A stretch of DNA of 64,000 nt from Forficula auricularia (Eukaryota > Arthropoda > Insecta > Dermaptera > Forficulidae), in assembly GCA_024734495.1 (NCBI GenBank), contig JALMQS010000157.1, positions 310,001-374,000 on the forward strand, read 5' to 3'. Of the stretch, positions 1-11,232 are shown piece by piece (positions within the stretch are counted from its first letter, which is position 1; every line of letters begins with the position of its first letter). Under the pieces are notes generated by a model that did no database searches, was not told where the DNA came from, and worked only from the letters and a program-made list of their open reading frames with translations. The position numbers were made by a program, and so were the translations under genes.

Positions 1-530
1 CAATTGAATTTATCTGTACTTTTATTTCGCTACTCTAAATAATACGGTCAATAAAAAGCTATCATTCGTTACCCGGTTAATGGAAATGGTAATCAAATTA
101 TTGATATTATTTCGTATTTGATTCCATGATATGTTTATAATTTCTGATTTACCTAAGTACATGTATTGTCTGGGAGAGTGGGCTTTGTGGTATCTAAATT
201 GAAACCACAGACGGGAGCTGCTATTTAGCAGTTTCAAACGATTCACTTAGTTAACTTATAACTTGCGATGGGTCCATTAGGTTCCCATCTAAATATAATA
301 AATTCTGAAAATCGGCATCGTGGAAGAGAAACTCAAAATAATTCAAATAAGGTTCAATTCTAATCACTAAATAAAAATTAATAAATGAAGAATATAGACA
401 ACACATTAGTGAATTACCTCTCATTAATGTTTTTTCTTGAGAAAAGTAGTTAGAAAAAAGAGCCAAATGAGTGATTTCCTTGTGGGCAAAAATATTAAAT
501 TCGTGAAAGTAAATAACTACTAATGGCCAG
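1..530. other. No recognisable feature
   Basis: AT-rich sequence. Short open frames on the - strand show no family motif and no splice context that I can support. Confidence 0.4.
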
Positions 531-534
531 GCCG

Positions 535-665
535 AAAAGTCAATCGCAGGCAGAAATAGAAAATAAACTGCAACGGATCGTTGCTAAACTTTATCCAAAT
601 TCATTTGAAATATTAATATGTTCTTGAGTAAAGTACTTTAAAATATAATTTTACTAAAAACTTTA
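535..665 (-). repeat. Repeat family A, reverse copy (partial)
   Basis: The stretch around 562-621 is the near reverse complement of 19591-19646; both contain gcaacggatcgttgc or its complement next to a ttcaaatgaatttgg match. Other copies lie at 17240-17640 and 19280-19660. No coding content, unknown class. Confidence 0.5.
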
Positions 666-841
666 TTTAACCTTTTTTGTGGTCCCCAAGGTACTTAATT
701 AGGATATTAAATTTCATGAAAATTGGTTAAGTCATTTTCAAGATATTTAGAAAAAACTAAAAAAGTACTGAAATAAAATACTAATGTTTGTGGACCGATA
801 TGTACCAAAAACTAATCAGCGCTTCATTTTGTTAAACTAAT

Positions 842-1175
842 GGTAGGTTTTCAATTTCATTTCAATCGGTGCAAAGGTGTGGAAAAAATCGTGGACGAAA
901 AAAACGATAACACACACACATCCATTCATCCATCCATCCATCCATCCGCACGCACTTCCAAAAAAAATGGCACTTTTTGGTCTCTCGACGAGATTCCAGG
1001 TAATTTTTGGCAAAACCGTCACGTGCTAAAATTCAATCTCATTGAATACTTCAATTTGAGACCTTAATTGAGTCTATGGGTTCCGTAGTCTTTACCTGAG
1101 GACCCTTTGAAGTCGCGCTTGCCGCGAGAGCGATTCCAATACTTTCTCCCATGCTTCGCATTGGATAAAGTAAAA
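842..1175 (+). repeat. Repeat family B copy 1, with a CATC microsatellite
   Basis: Shares with 54679-54925 the order (ccat)n, cactttttggt/cttc, gccaaaaccgtca, ccgtagtctttacctgagg, and gcttcgcattggataaag at the right end. Two diverged copies 53 kb apart mark an interspersed repeat. The class is unknown and the open frames here are incidental. Confidence 0.6.
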
Positions 1176-1688
1176 ATAAATTAATTTTTTCTCCAGTCAT
1201 TCCCTCATTCACTCTTATATCTGAACCAGAGTTTAGAAGCACCGAGGTCTCGTTCTTTATTTGTTCATTCATATAAGGTCCAGTCCACTTTGCAAGGACT
1301 TTCTCATTCACTCAACGAGACCACATTATCATATTATTATAAATTAAAATTGTTTTCTATTATTTCACATCGAGGCGTGATTGGAACATGTCATATCATA
1401 TTGAATCATCAGCCAAAGTACAGCACAGTATTTCGGAAACTATAAAATACGGATCCGAGTATTCCGAGTCTGACTCGTACTTGGCCGCTTTTTTTAAACA
1501 AATAAATAAAACTAAAAAAGGTTAAAAATTTTCAAGGCTCGGTTCCCTGGTTAAAATTCTAGTGATCTAGCAATTTTTTGTCAGCCAAGATTTCGTACTA
1601 TAAATTTAAAAGATGGTGATGCAGTTTATTAACACACACACGCGTGCACGTTATATACAGCCTTGCTTTTACACTCTATAGTCTATGG

Positions 1689-3518
1689 CCAGTGATTCTC
1701 AATCTTGGGTTCCACAAAGGGAAGTTTGGGATTCCCCCATCCCTAGAGGTCAATAAAACCAAAAATAGTATTTAATAGTATCAATCCTCAAAAAATTTGT
1801 CCTGTAAAGAAAAAATACTAAATTTAGAGTCTAAGTATTACCTTATAGTCAAATATAACCATTGATACTTAAGAATTTCGGTGAATATCACTATTATTGT
1901 CTCAGTGATACCATTTTTGTTGCTCTAAAGTTCCTTAACTTTCTTATACAACGATTACGTTACATTAGTAACAAAATGAAAACATCATCTAAATTGTTTT
2001 ATTATTATTTTGTTATTAATGACGTTTAAAATTATATTGCTTTTCAAATAGATGAGAAGATTATTTATGAATATACATTGAATATGTAAAAAAAACCTGT
2101 CCGATCCGAAATGGGATATCTCAATGACATTAACAAAAAAATTTAATAATAATATTATCCATTAAAATAAAAATGTTAGGTATTGTAATTTAAAATTCAC
2201 GTTTTTACTTTACCATATAGGGTATGGTCAAGTATTGTAATCGTGCATGAAAAAGTTTTTTTTCCTTCTTTTTTTCGAAATATCTCAAAAACGGCTGAAA
2301 CTATTTTGATTAAAAAAATTGAGCGAAACCATGGCATTTCGCTCTACAAAAAAGCCCTAATAAGTGAACATCGAAAAAATTATATTTTTTGAGATAATAA
2401 TTTTTTGTCAAAATGTCTGTTAGTCTGTTAGTTAGTCTGTGCGTTACCAAATATTGTGGACGAGCTAGCTTAAAAACTAGTGTGAATATCAAAACCAAAT
2501 TTCACACGTAGTTTTGGTCCATTGAGATTAAGAGCTGATTAGATTTTGGTGCATAGCGACCCAAAATTAAGGGGGGTGGAGGGGGGTTAAAAATTAAAAA
2601 TCTAGGCCATTTGACCAAACTCAACCAAATTTTGTATACATAATCAGTGTGACCCCAGAAGTCTAAAAATGCAAAAACTAACCGCCTAGAATGGGGGGAT
2701 GGGGTGCTGGGTCAAAAAATTAATATCTAGGCCATTTGACCAAACTCAACCAAATTTTGTATACATGTAAAATATCTTCATATTTAACCGCGTACAACTT
2801 TGGGCCTATCAAGTTGGTCCCACTGCTATCCATGTCAAATATAAAGCTTATTAAGATTTGTTAATGGCTGATGGCTTGAAAACTAGTTTAAAATATTAAA
2901 GTTATAAAATTTGTTTTAAAATATAAAAAGATAAAAATTGAATACCAGAAAACAAACTATAAAAACCAATTTGTTTTTAGGAATACATTGGCTTATAGTC
3001 ATTTATCATTCAACCCGAATTAACCACATTATATACATAATCACTGGGACCCCAGAAGACTAAAAATGGAAAAAACTAACCGCCCAAAATGGGGGGGGGG
3101 GTGTAAAAATTAAAAATCTAGGCCGTTTAAGCAAACTCAACCAAATTTTGTATACATAATCAGTGGGACCCCAGAAGTCTAAAAAGCAAAAACTAACCCC
3201 CTCCCCTACATGATTATAAATAATTTTATTAAATATTAAATATAAGTGAGGGGCCAGGTTGTATGGTAAAGTCAAGTGGATGGCCACATCAGAACACGTA
3301 AGCTTATTTATAATCAATTTCCCCAAAATCTAGCAAATTTTTAAAATGTGCCAACACCGTCATCGGCGGCGGTATGTTAAATTTCGAAGCTAGAAAAGTA
3401 GCATGATGATGATATTTTGACGAAAAATTAAATAACTCATTTTAGTGCTAGGGGGTTCCTTAGAGATAAATACAAGTGCTCTAGGCTTCCTCGCTCTACA
3501 AAAGGTTGAGAAACATTG
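1689..3518. mobile_element. hAT-type DNA transposon, non-autonomous
   Basis: Bounded by an exact 8-bp duplication gtctatgg (1681-1688 and 3519-3526). Termini are imperfect inverted repeats: ccagtgattctcaatctt at left and, on the other strand, caatgtttctcaacctt at right. hAT elements are defined by 8-bp target duplications and short TIRs of this kind. No transposase is visible. Positions 2207-3272 are filled by an M-family element. The open frame at 3445-3879 crosses the right boundary and is therefore taken as chance. Confidence 0.75.
2207..3272 (+). repeat. Family M repeat, copy 1
   Basis: Starts actttaccatatagggtatgg and ends gtatggtaaagt, so the ends are short inverted repeats (CTTTACCATA). 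The body holds gagcgaaaccatggcatttc, gtctgtgcgttacc and ggacgagctagct, then two or three repeats of a ~120-bp module with caaccaaattttgtataca and G-runs. It looks like a non-autonomous TIR element without coding. Other copies: 4319-4730, 4767-5390 (reverse), 34976-36511 (interrupted), 50258-50370 (reverse fragment), 7203-7270 (deleted). Confidence 0.65.
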
Positions 3519-3763
3519 GTCTATGGTAATTCAAATCTTTTCTTGTTTTTGTACCTATGATCCGAAAGTTCTGTCGAAAATCTATGCTGTTCTTTGTTTT
3601 GAAAATATAATCATTTTGTCACCAGAACGAAATTTTTGCGTCATTATGTACTTCAATTATTGTGAGTATCGAAATCCACTGTTGATCCTTTTGTGTCGGC
3701 TCTTATCATTCATTAGGAAACATAACACCCTCTGGACGGGAGAGAAAGAAAGGAAGAAAGAAG

Positions 3764-3881
3764 TGTCAAATCAGAAAGGAGCAAAGAAATACCCTTTCAA
3801 CTCCGGATCTCGGATTGCAATCGACTTAGTCATCAAAAGAGATTATAGAGGTTGCAGCAGGAATAAATCTCGGCTTTGAAA
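3764..3881 (+). repeat. Inverted duplicate partner of 6571-6630
   Basis: caaatcagaaaggagcaaag and ataaatctcggctttgaaaa recur in reverse complement at 6571-6630. The left copy carries about 55 extra bases between the two blocks, so one copy has an indel. Confidence 0.6.
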
Positions 3882-4318
3882 AGTAAATAAAAAAAAGTAT
3901 ATATGATGTAGCCATCTCAGGGCTTTACCGTACAATCCTGCTTTACCATCGACTGTTTTTTATGATTCCTCTAAGATCTCAAATAATGGTCCTGGTAGCG
4001 TGGTCGATGGAATTACACTCTATTTGAATCACATATTGACTTGGTCGAGAGATAAAGAAATTTTATGTTTTCATTGATTATAAAAAAATCGATTCCCCTA
4101 GCTGATACCAGGTGTTTATACTCTAGCTCAAAAATCAATCGGGGTATCAAAACTAAATTTTATATTTAGATATAATATGAGATTAAAAGCTGATTAGATT
4201 TTGGTTGAATTCGGGCCAATAATTAGAGGATGGAGGTTATTTAAGATTTGAACCCTTTGTTTGAATTAGTAGACCTTGTAATGATATCACCCTCCAACCG
4301 CTATATGTATATATTTTT

Positions 4319-4730
4319 TCTTTACCATACAGGGCATGGTCAAGTATTGTAATCGTGCATGAAAAAAGTGGTTTTTTGCTTCTTTTTTTTAAATATCTCA
4401 AAAACTGTTGAAACTATTTTGATTAAAAAAATTAAGCGAAACCATGGCATTTCGGTCTACAAAAAAAACTCTAATAAGTGAACATCGAAAAAATTATATT
4501 TTTTGAGATAATAACTGTTTCGTCAAAATGTCTGTTAGTCCGTTGTGTGTTATTCTGTTAGTCTGTGCGTTACCAAATTTTTGTGGACGAGCTAGCTCAA
4601 AAACTAGTGTGAATATCAAAACCAAATGTCACACGTAGTTTTGGGGTATTGAGATTAAGTGCATATCGACCCAAAATTAAGGGGGGGGAGGGAAGGGTTA
4701 AAATTTAAAATTATAATATTTTCAAACTAA
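4319..4730 (+). repeat. Family M repeat, copy 2 (5' part)
   Basis: tttaccatacagggcatggt, the ccatggcatttcgg block, gtctgtgcgttacc and gacgagctagctc all align with copy 1. The copy breaks off just after its G-run at about 4690. Confidence 0.65.
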
Positions 4731-4766
4731 AATAAGCTGACGTGTTCTGATATGGCCATCCACTTG

Positions 4767-5390
4767 ACTTTACCTTACAATCTGGCCCCTCTCTTATATT
4801 TAATATTTAATAAAATTATTTATAATCATGTAGGGGAAGGGTTTAGTTTTTCCATTTTTAGACTCCTGGGGGCCCACTGATTATATAGTATATACAAAAT
4901 TTGGTTGAGTTTGGTACAAGAGGCTATATTTTCATTTTTTGACTATATACTACCCACTCCCCCCCCATTTTGGGCGGTTGGTTTTTGCATTTTTAGATTT
5001 CTGGGCTCCAACTGATTATGTATACAAAATTTGGTTGAGTTTGGTAAATGGCAAAGATTTTCAATTTTTGACCCCCCTCCCATTTTGGGCGTTTAGTTTT
5101 TGCATTTTTAGACTTCTGGGGTTCCATTGATTATGTATACAAAATTTGGTTGAGTTTGCTCAAATGGCCTAGATTTTTAATTTTTAACCCCCACCCCCCT
5201 CCGCCCTCCTTAATTTTGAGTCGATATACACCAAAATCTAATCAGCTCTTAATCTCAAAGGACCAAAACTACGTGTGAAATTTAGTTTCGATATTCAAAC
5301 TAGTTTTTGAGCTAGCTCGTCCACAAAAAATTTGGTAACGCACTGTAAGATAACAGACTAAGGATAGACTAACTAACAGACATTTTAATA
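4767..5390 (-). repeat. Family M repeat, copy 3 (reverse, 3' part)
   Basis: Opens with actttaccttacaatctggc, the complement of the family M 3' end. It then holds three reversed ~120-bp modules (C-runs, ttgggcgg, atacaaaatttggttgag) and the reversed gagctagctcgtccac block. With copy 2 it makes an inverted pair around 4740. Confidence 0.65.
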
Positions 5391-5399
5391 ATTAAAATA

Positions 5400-5735
5400 T
5401 GCCATCGAAGGATATTTTTGTTTTTTAATAATATAAATAAAATCAATTTGTTCAAGAAGTCAACCATTAGATAGTATCCAGTACTCAATAGCTCTAGAAT
5501 TGCCCGTTTTGCTTATTTCCAATTACAAATATTTATTAGATTTTTAATGATGAAAATTCGAAACTATTTCAAACGAATCTAGACATGCATGGACAAGTTG
5601 AGACTTGTTGGCTGATCAGTTTGAAAAAAATGTTTTCTCGAATATTTCAGTTTATTCATTTTCTTGATGAAAAAATATCAATTAAGTAAAAAAAATTATT
5701 AATACCTATAAAAGATACAAATTATTTTCATTTGG
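5400..5735. other. No recognisable feature
   Basis: AT-rich spacer between the M-family inverted pair and the 110-bp tandem array. Nothing identified. Confidence 0.4.
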
Positions 5736-5739
5736 TATA

Positions 5740-6405
5740 AATGGTTTTAGTTATACCTAATGAGCTGAAAATTGGTTCGCAAATACATATTTTCACATTA
5801 CAAATTTTTATCTTATACCTGAGAACGTTTCTTGAAAATACAAAATGCCAATCTTGAATGGTTTTAGTTAATGAACTGAAAATTAGTATCCAACTATGTT
5901 ACAATTCCCTAAATTTTAGCTTTTTACATGAAAACGTCTCCTGAGAGTACAAAATGCCAATCTTGAAAGGTTTTAGTTAATGAGCTGAAAATTGGTACGC
6001 ATATATGTATTTTCACATTACAATTCACTAAATTTTAATTTTATACCTGAAAACGTTTCCTGAAAGTACAAAATGCCAATCTTGAATGATTTTAGTTAAA
6101 AATGAGCTGAAAATTCGCACGCAATTATGTTGCAATGCACCAAATTTTAGCTATATATCGGAAAATCTTTTCCGAGAATATGAATTGTCAATATAGAATG
6201 GTTTTATTTAATAAGCTGAAACTTTGTACACAACTATGTATTTATGCACCAAGTTTTAGCTTTATATCTTAAAACGTTTCCTGTCAGTATAAATTGCCAA
6301 TCTTAAATAATTTTATCTAATGAAACTCCATTCGTATCTAAGTATTTTCAAACTACACTGTACTAAATTTTAGTTTTATTCCTGAAAACATTTCGCGAAA
6401 ATATA
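5740..6405 (+). repeat. Tandem repeat, ~110-bp unit, six diverged copies
   Basis: Units open with taatgagctgaaaattgg or a variant at 5758, 5869, 5978, 6099, 6209 and 6318, giving spacings of 111, 109, 121, 110 and 109. Each unit also has accaaattttagctttat and a gaaaacgtttcctga block. No coding frame runs through it. Satellite-like. Confidence 0.8.
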
Positions 6406-6570
6406 TACATTTTTTTGCATGACTTTAATATTTTTCTTGGTTATTTTTAATATTTTATATATTTGATTGAACAATAAAAATATGATTCTAAAATGGACCG
6501 ATGAAATAAATTCATTTGATAAACACAAATTTATTCATCTGCTTGATCAATATATATATTTAATTTAATT

Positions 6571-6630
6571 TTCAAAGCCGAGATTTATTCCTGCAAGGGT
6601 ATTTCTTTGCTCCTTTCTAATTTGAGACTC
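6571..6630 (-). repeat. Inverted duplicate partner of 3764-3881
   Basis: ttcaaagccgagatttatt and gggtatttctttgctccttt are reverse complements of blocks at 3764-3881. The two blocks are adjacent here but separated there. Confidence 0.6.
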
Positions 6631-6639
6631 CTTTCCTCC

Positions 6640-7200
6640 TCTCCACCAGAGGGCTTACGTTTTCAAGTAAATGATAATAATTATTATTATGATAGACCAA
6701 TTCGACCACTAGGCTTTTTGCCCCTCCGATGTCTGCTCTTGCTCTTTCACTCAATGAACATAAACCTGCGATTAGAGGCAAAGCTGTTTCCCTGTTCATT
6801 ATGTTGATTTTGTGAAAAGCTCTTTCAATTTATACTACGATAGCAAAATTTTTGCCACCTCATTAGGGAAACGACGTCTCTTTTTTACTTTATTTTTCAT
6901 TTTCTATATAACTCCTCATGGATTTATATTTTTTTTTTCTATAATAAAATCTGAACGTGACGTTCGTGAAGTTTTTACTTAAAATATTATAGGTATATAT
7001 AAGAAGACACAGGCAAAACGACGCCGACGTTGAAAGTCCAGAATCGTAATGAGCTTTTTTAAATATCAAAGTAGTATCTAATAAACGTGGTAGTAAAGGT
7101 AAATTCACATTTAACTCAAAAACTTTGGAATATTTTCTTTCAAAAGAGAACCAAATAATAGTATGTTGTTTCTTTAAAAATAAAATATAATGATATTAAT
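6640..7200. other. No recognisable feature
   Basis: AT-rich, with short open frames on both strands that overlap one another and show no motif. Confidence 0.4.
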
Positions 7201-7202
7201 AT

Positions 7203-7270
7203 ACATATGAAATTTGTATTTACTTTATCTTACAGTGTATAGTCAAGTATTGAGCAAAACCATGGCGAGT
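7203..7270 (+). repeat. Family M deletion derivative
   Basis: tttactttatcttacagtg and tagtcaagtattg are followed directly by gagcaaaaccatggc. These two blocks lie about 85 bases apart in intact copies, so the part between has been deleted. Confidence 0.5.
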
Positions 7271-7711
7271 TTGTGAATGTGTTTGTTAGATTTGTATATA
7301 TTGATCATATAAGTATGGGGGTGGTTCTTAGGTATAAGGGTTTCAGAAGAAAATTATTCATACGAAAATTTTAAATTACTACATTTCACCCTTACATGTC
7401 TTCTAAGATATGGAATTTGGTAAAATTCTTAAAAGATTTTGTCATTTATCTCATAAGAAATGCATAAAATAAACAAAAATTATCATTTATTCCTCTATTA
7501 ATCTTCTATAAAAATGGTCACAGGCAAATTTATCATGAAATACACCGGAGAATCGGGCTTAGAAAATCCGCAAATAAGAACCACCCTAAGGTATATATAT
7601 ATATATATTAATATTTTATTTATATAATAAATAAATAAAAGATCATATAAAAAGTCTCCGCGGTTTTTTGGTACATTTTTGAACACAAAATTTCTTTATT
7701 GAAAATCAATT

Positions 7712-7795
7712 TTAATCAAGTACATATTGACCATTATTATTTATGACCTTTTGCAATTTTTTTGGTAGCTTCATAATTCCATCGGTATAGAACTT
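7712..7795 (-). pseudogene. Inverted copy of the mariner transposase 3' end
   Basis: The - strand reads KFYTDGIMKLPKKLQKVI then NNNGQYVLD and a stop, the same peptide end as the + copy but without its premature stop. It lies in the left palindrome arm and has no catalytic residues. Confidence 0.7.
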
Positions 7796-7817
7796 TATCG
7801 TCGAAAAACTTGAACAA

Positions 7818-8142
7818 GTGATTTTCAGCGGCGCTTGGGTCGGCCAAATTTTTACCATTAAGAGATCAATTTCCCCGCACACATCTTTTATGACTGGGAT
7901 CAAATTGACGGAACTTGGTTGGGAAGTTTTGATGCATCCACCGTATACCCCGGACCTTCCACCGTCTGACTACCATTTGTTTCGATCTCTGCAAAACTCT
8001 CTTGATGGTAAAAAATTGGCCGACCCAAGCGCCGCTGAAAATCCCTTGGCCAAGTTATTCGACGATAAATCACAGAAGTTCTATACCGATGGAATTATGA
8101 AGCTACCTAAAAAATTGCAAAAGGTCATAAATAATAATGGTT
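7818..8142 (+). pseudogene. Tc1/mariner transposase C-terminal fragment
   Basis: The + frame reads KLTELGWEVLMHPPYTPDL, PPSDYHLFRSLQNSL and GIMKLPKKLQKVINNNG, the catalytic C-terminal end of a mariner-type transposase. PSDYHLF supplies the third catalytic aspartate. The second aspartate motif (DNA-x-PH type) is mutated to a stretch ending SPHTS. The frame stops (taa at 8143) where the family continues with YVLD. The N-terminal half is absent. Confidence 0.75.
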
Positions 8143-8434
8143 AATATGTACTTGATTAAAATTGATTTTCAATAAAGAAATTTTGTGTTCAAAAATGTAC
8201 CAAAAAACCGCGGAACTTTTTATATGACCTATAAGTAATATTAAATTTTTTTAATTATTTAGACAGGAATACACATGAAGTTTATCTTCATTTATACCGT
8301 TTCCGTTGGGTAATTAATTGCATATTATTCTGATCTCTATTCAGAGCAGCGGCTGTCTTTAAAATAGAAATAATCATAATACTGAAGCTAGCTGAGCGAA
8401 GATGTTAGCACGCTCATTCAGGGTGCACTGATAC

Positions 8435-8945
8435 TAAAGTGACCAACTATTTTTTGTTCAAAAAGAGTACACTTTGCAAGTATTTCATAGGTGAAAAAAA
8501 AGAAGAAAAAACGATAAAAACTTTATTTTCTTTTAAAAACATATTTTTCTTCGGAGTGGATTTTTTTTGCTAAATGAGGATGTTCGTCTAATAATGTAGC
8601 CACATCCGAACAACTTTCATTTTGCATATTAAATTTGACTGTTAAGACGGCAGATAATGTTTTTACAGAAAGTTGCGACTTCTCACTGCTCCAATAATCA
8701 TTCCCTAGTGAAAATACCCTTTCAACAGCAGCATTAGTGCCTGGACAACATAAGGAAATTTCTATTAAAACTTTTAAATTTTCATGTGGGATATGTTCTA
8801 CTCTAAAATGCCGAAAGATTTCTACCCATCAATTATATCCTCATCAATTATACAAATGAGTACTTTCAGAGTACAGGATTTGAAAAGAGTACTGTTTGCG
8901 AAAAAAGAGTACAAAACTCAGTAAATGAGTATAGTTGGTCACCTT
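8435..8945. mobile_element. hAT element, internally deleted
   Basis: 8-bp duplication actgatac at 8427-8434 and 8946-8953. Termini are taaagtgaccaactat and, reversed, aaggtgaccaactata. It encodes only the C-terminal part of a hAT transposase on the - strand. Confidence 0.8.
8523..8828 (-). pseudogene. hAT transposase C-terminal dimerisation segment
   Basis: A frame without ATG, open for about 101 codons and ending at a TAA (8523-8525). It reads ISLCCPGTNAAVERVFSLG and then NDYWSSEKSQLSVKTLSAVL. P-x-T-x-A-x-V-E-R-V-F-S is the hallmark of the hAT C-terminal dimerisation (hATC) domain. The BED finger and the catalytic RNase-H-like part are missing, so it cannot transpose. The absence of stops in this segment is unusual for the window. 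Confidence 0.75.
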
Positions 8946-8999
8946 ACTGATACACACACATCCAATAGAAAATGCTATTAGACTCTTACATTCTTAAAA

Positions 9000-10065
9000 G
9001 AGAGGGTTCAAAAAGTAATTTTTTCGAAATATTCAAACGAAAGTATATATTTTAAACTCTTTATAAAATATATTATAAATTATTTAAAATGAGTTTAATT
9101 TTTTGAAAATTAATATTGTATTTTCCGTAGAAATTCTCAATTATGTTGATAAGGGTCCCCCCTTTGCATCAATGTCCCTTTTAAAGTAAAAGATCTTTCT
9201 TTGGTCACAATAGTTGTAGAGCAAAATATAAAGTTTGAAGAGAACTTACACTTTCAAGAATTCATTGAGATAGAGTACTAATTCCGATTCGTTTGTGTCT
9301 GTTTCGGATCAGGTGCTCGCTGTTATAATGTGTATTACGTGTAAATGAACATTTTTTGATTTCAATTAACTAGAATACAAGCATGTAATTTAAAAAATGC
9401 TTTTACGATGAGTTAAAAAAGAATGTATAAATCGAATCTGTTATTAATTTAATTGCTCGTTTATAATTTTTTCATCCATATGGCAAGGGGGCCGTTCATC
9501 ACCCATTCTCGAGGCTTGAATAAAATTGAGCTTTTAATGTGAGGAATTTAGCTGGCTTAAATTAGCGCCTGAACCTGAATAGATAGCAATTTTTCTTTGG
9601 AACAGATTTTCCAACAAAAGAAATTTGCTCTTTGCAACAACTGTCATAATAAATAAATACTTATACACAACAAAAACCATTTTCTACACAATATATATAT
9701 AATAATTAACATTTTAGCAATATCTTAAAATAAATTAATGTTTTTTATTTTTTTTTATATAAATGAATACAATTTTTTTATAAAAAACGTTTATTAATAA
9801 TTCAAACGGTTCGGGAGACATTTATCTATCCTTTTTTTTTCAATGACAAATTTTAAAATGCTGTTGGTTTTGAGGGGATAATAAATAAAGCATCATTTAT
9901 CAACTCTTTAAAAGTTGCTTGGTGAAAATCACGATAGGCGTGATATATACCTAATATCGAGAAATACTATATAATAAATAATATATAATCACTCCATAAT
10001 ATCCATAAGCAACCGTTTGGTCGTTAGTTAACGGGAAATACGAGATAATAAGTGAAAAAACACAT
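9000..10065. other. No recognisable feature
   Basis: AT-rich, with several short open frames and no family motif. A few homopolymer A or T tracts. Confidence 0.4.
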
Positions 10066-10070
10066 TCTTA

Positions 10071-10286
10071 TAAAGTAAGTGACCAAAAAGTGGATCACTT
10101 TAAAACATTTGTGCTTAAAATAAGGGAAAATAAGCCCCAAATTCTTTATTTTATTTTGGCCACTCTTTGAAATACTGTTCAGAAGGCGATGGAATTGCAG
10201 CAGACAGAATTTGGGGCCTATTTGCCCTTATTCTAAACACAAATGTTTTAAGGGGTATGTTTTACAGTTTTGGGTCACTTACTTTA
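10071..10286. mobile_element. Palindromic MITE
   Basis: TIRs taaagtaagtgacc and ggtcacttacttta bound longer inverted arms containing aaaacatttgtg and its complement cacaaatgtttt, plus ataagccccaaattc against gaatttggggcctat. About 216 bases, no coding. Confidence 0.7.
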
Positions 10287-10289
10287 GAT

Positions 10290-11230
10290 GAAAATGTTTT
10301 TGTTCCCTGTTAATTATTGGGGTTTTTTTACCAATTTTCTCAAAAGTAACTGGATTTTAAAAACTTTCATCAAAAACTTTTTAACTATCAATAAAAGCTT
10401 TATTGTGATTGTTCTTACAGAATTCTATTCATTTATATAATAATATTAGCGGCCACCGTAAATCCTCTAGTTTACTAGATACGAAAATTGAATATAAAAT
10501 ATATGTAAAAAATTTTAATCTATCTTTTATTTCAATATTTTTAGGTAGATTTCGAAGAAAAATACCTATTGCGCTCACTCTCATAGTGCAACTTCCGGAA
10601 AATTTTATCATAGTTTTTCCGATAATGAGCCATAGACCCCAAAACCATCCTCCATTAAAAAGTATACATATATATTTATATGGGGGTATGTGGGGGGGGG
10701 GGGTATGTATCGCAATTTTGTGGCTGCGCTGCAGGCCACAACGTTCAAACCTATTGCAATAAAATTTGGCACAAAATTTACTCTTGATGTAAACAAGAAC
10801 TGATTAGTTTTTGGTGACTTCATCCCCCAAGGGGGGTGGAAATGGTGGGGGTGAACATCTTAAAAAATGCATAACAACGTTAATATGAATGATAGCAGTT
10901 TGGTTGCAAATGGCTAATATTCTACTAATTAACCTCTACAACTTATGTCTGAATAGTTTTTGATAGGAACGGTCTAAAGGGGGGTAGAGTCCCTTAGAAA
11001 TTTACCTCTTACTACGACCTGCCGCAGGGATTTTTATATTACCTACAGTGTTTTATAAATTTCTGAAGTATATTAAGATGAATTAAAGTATTTTTATATC
11101 CGAATTAAATGGAAAAAGAAAAAAATATATTTTGTTAATATTACTGAAATCACTTACTGATTTATATTTATTGTTTGAGTTATGACACTTACTCAGCACT
11201 AGTTATTATTTCTATTCTGTATTTATAAAG
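10290..11230. other. No gene; G-run and low-complexity segment
   Basis: A short poly-G tract lies near 10691-10703. Sequence at 10790-10850 (aactgattagtttttggtga and a G-run) recalls family M but is too diverged to call. Overlapping open frames on both strands around 10410-10820 are incidental. Confidence 0.35.
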
Positions 11231-11232
11231 AT

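Larger units (their letters stand above)
7641..8229. mobile_element. Palindromic mariner-type element
   Basis: The two ends (gatcatataaaaagtctccg and, reversed, ggtcatataaaaagttccg) are the tips of inverted arms of about 220 bp, roughly 7641-7860 and 8004-8229. Both arms carry the same 3' part of a transposase gene in opposite directions, so the 3' half has been duplicated head to head around a ~140-bp spacer. A transcript across it could fold into a long hairpin. The TA target duplication is not clear at the left end. Confidence 0.8.

Noticed and set aside
3445..3879. 144-codon + frame
   Set aside because: It crosses the right end and target duplication of the hAT element at 3518-3526 and runs into an inverted repeat, so it cannot be one gene.
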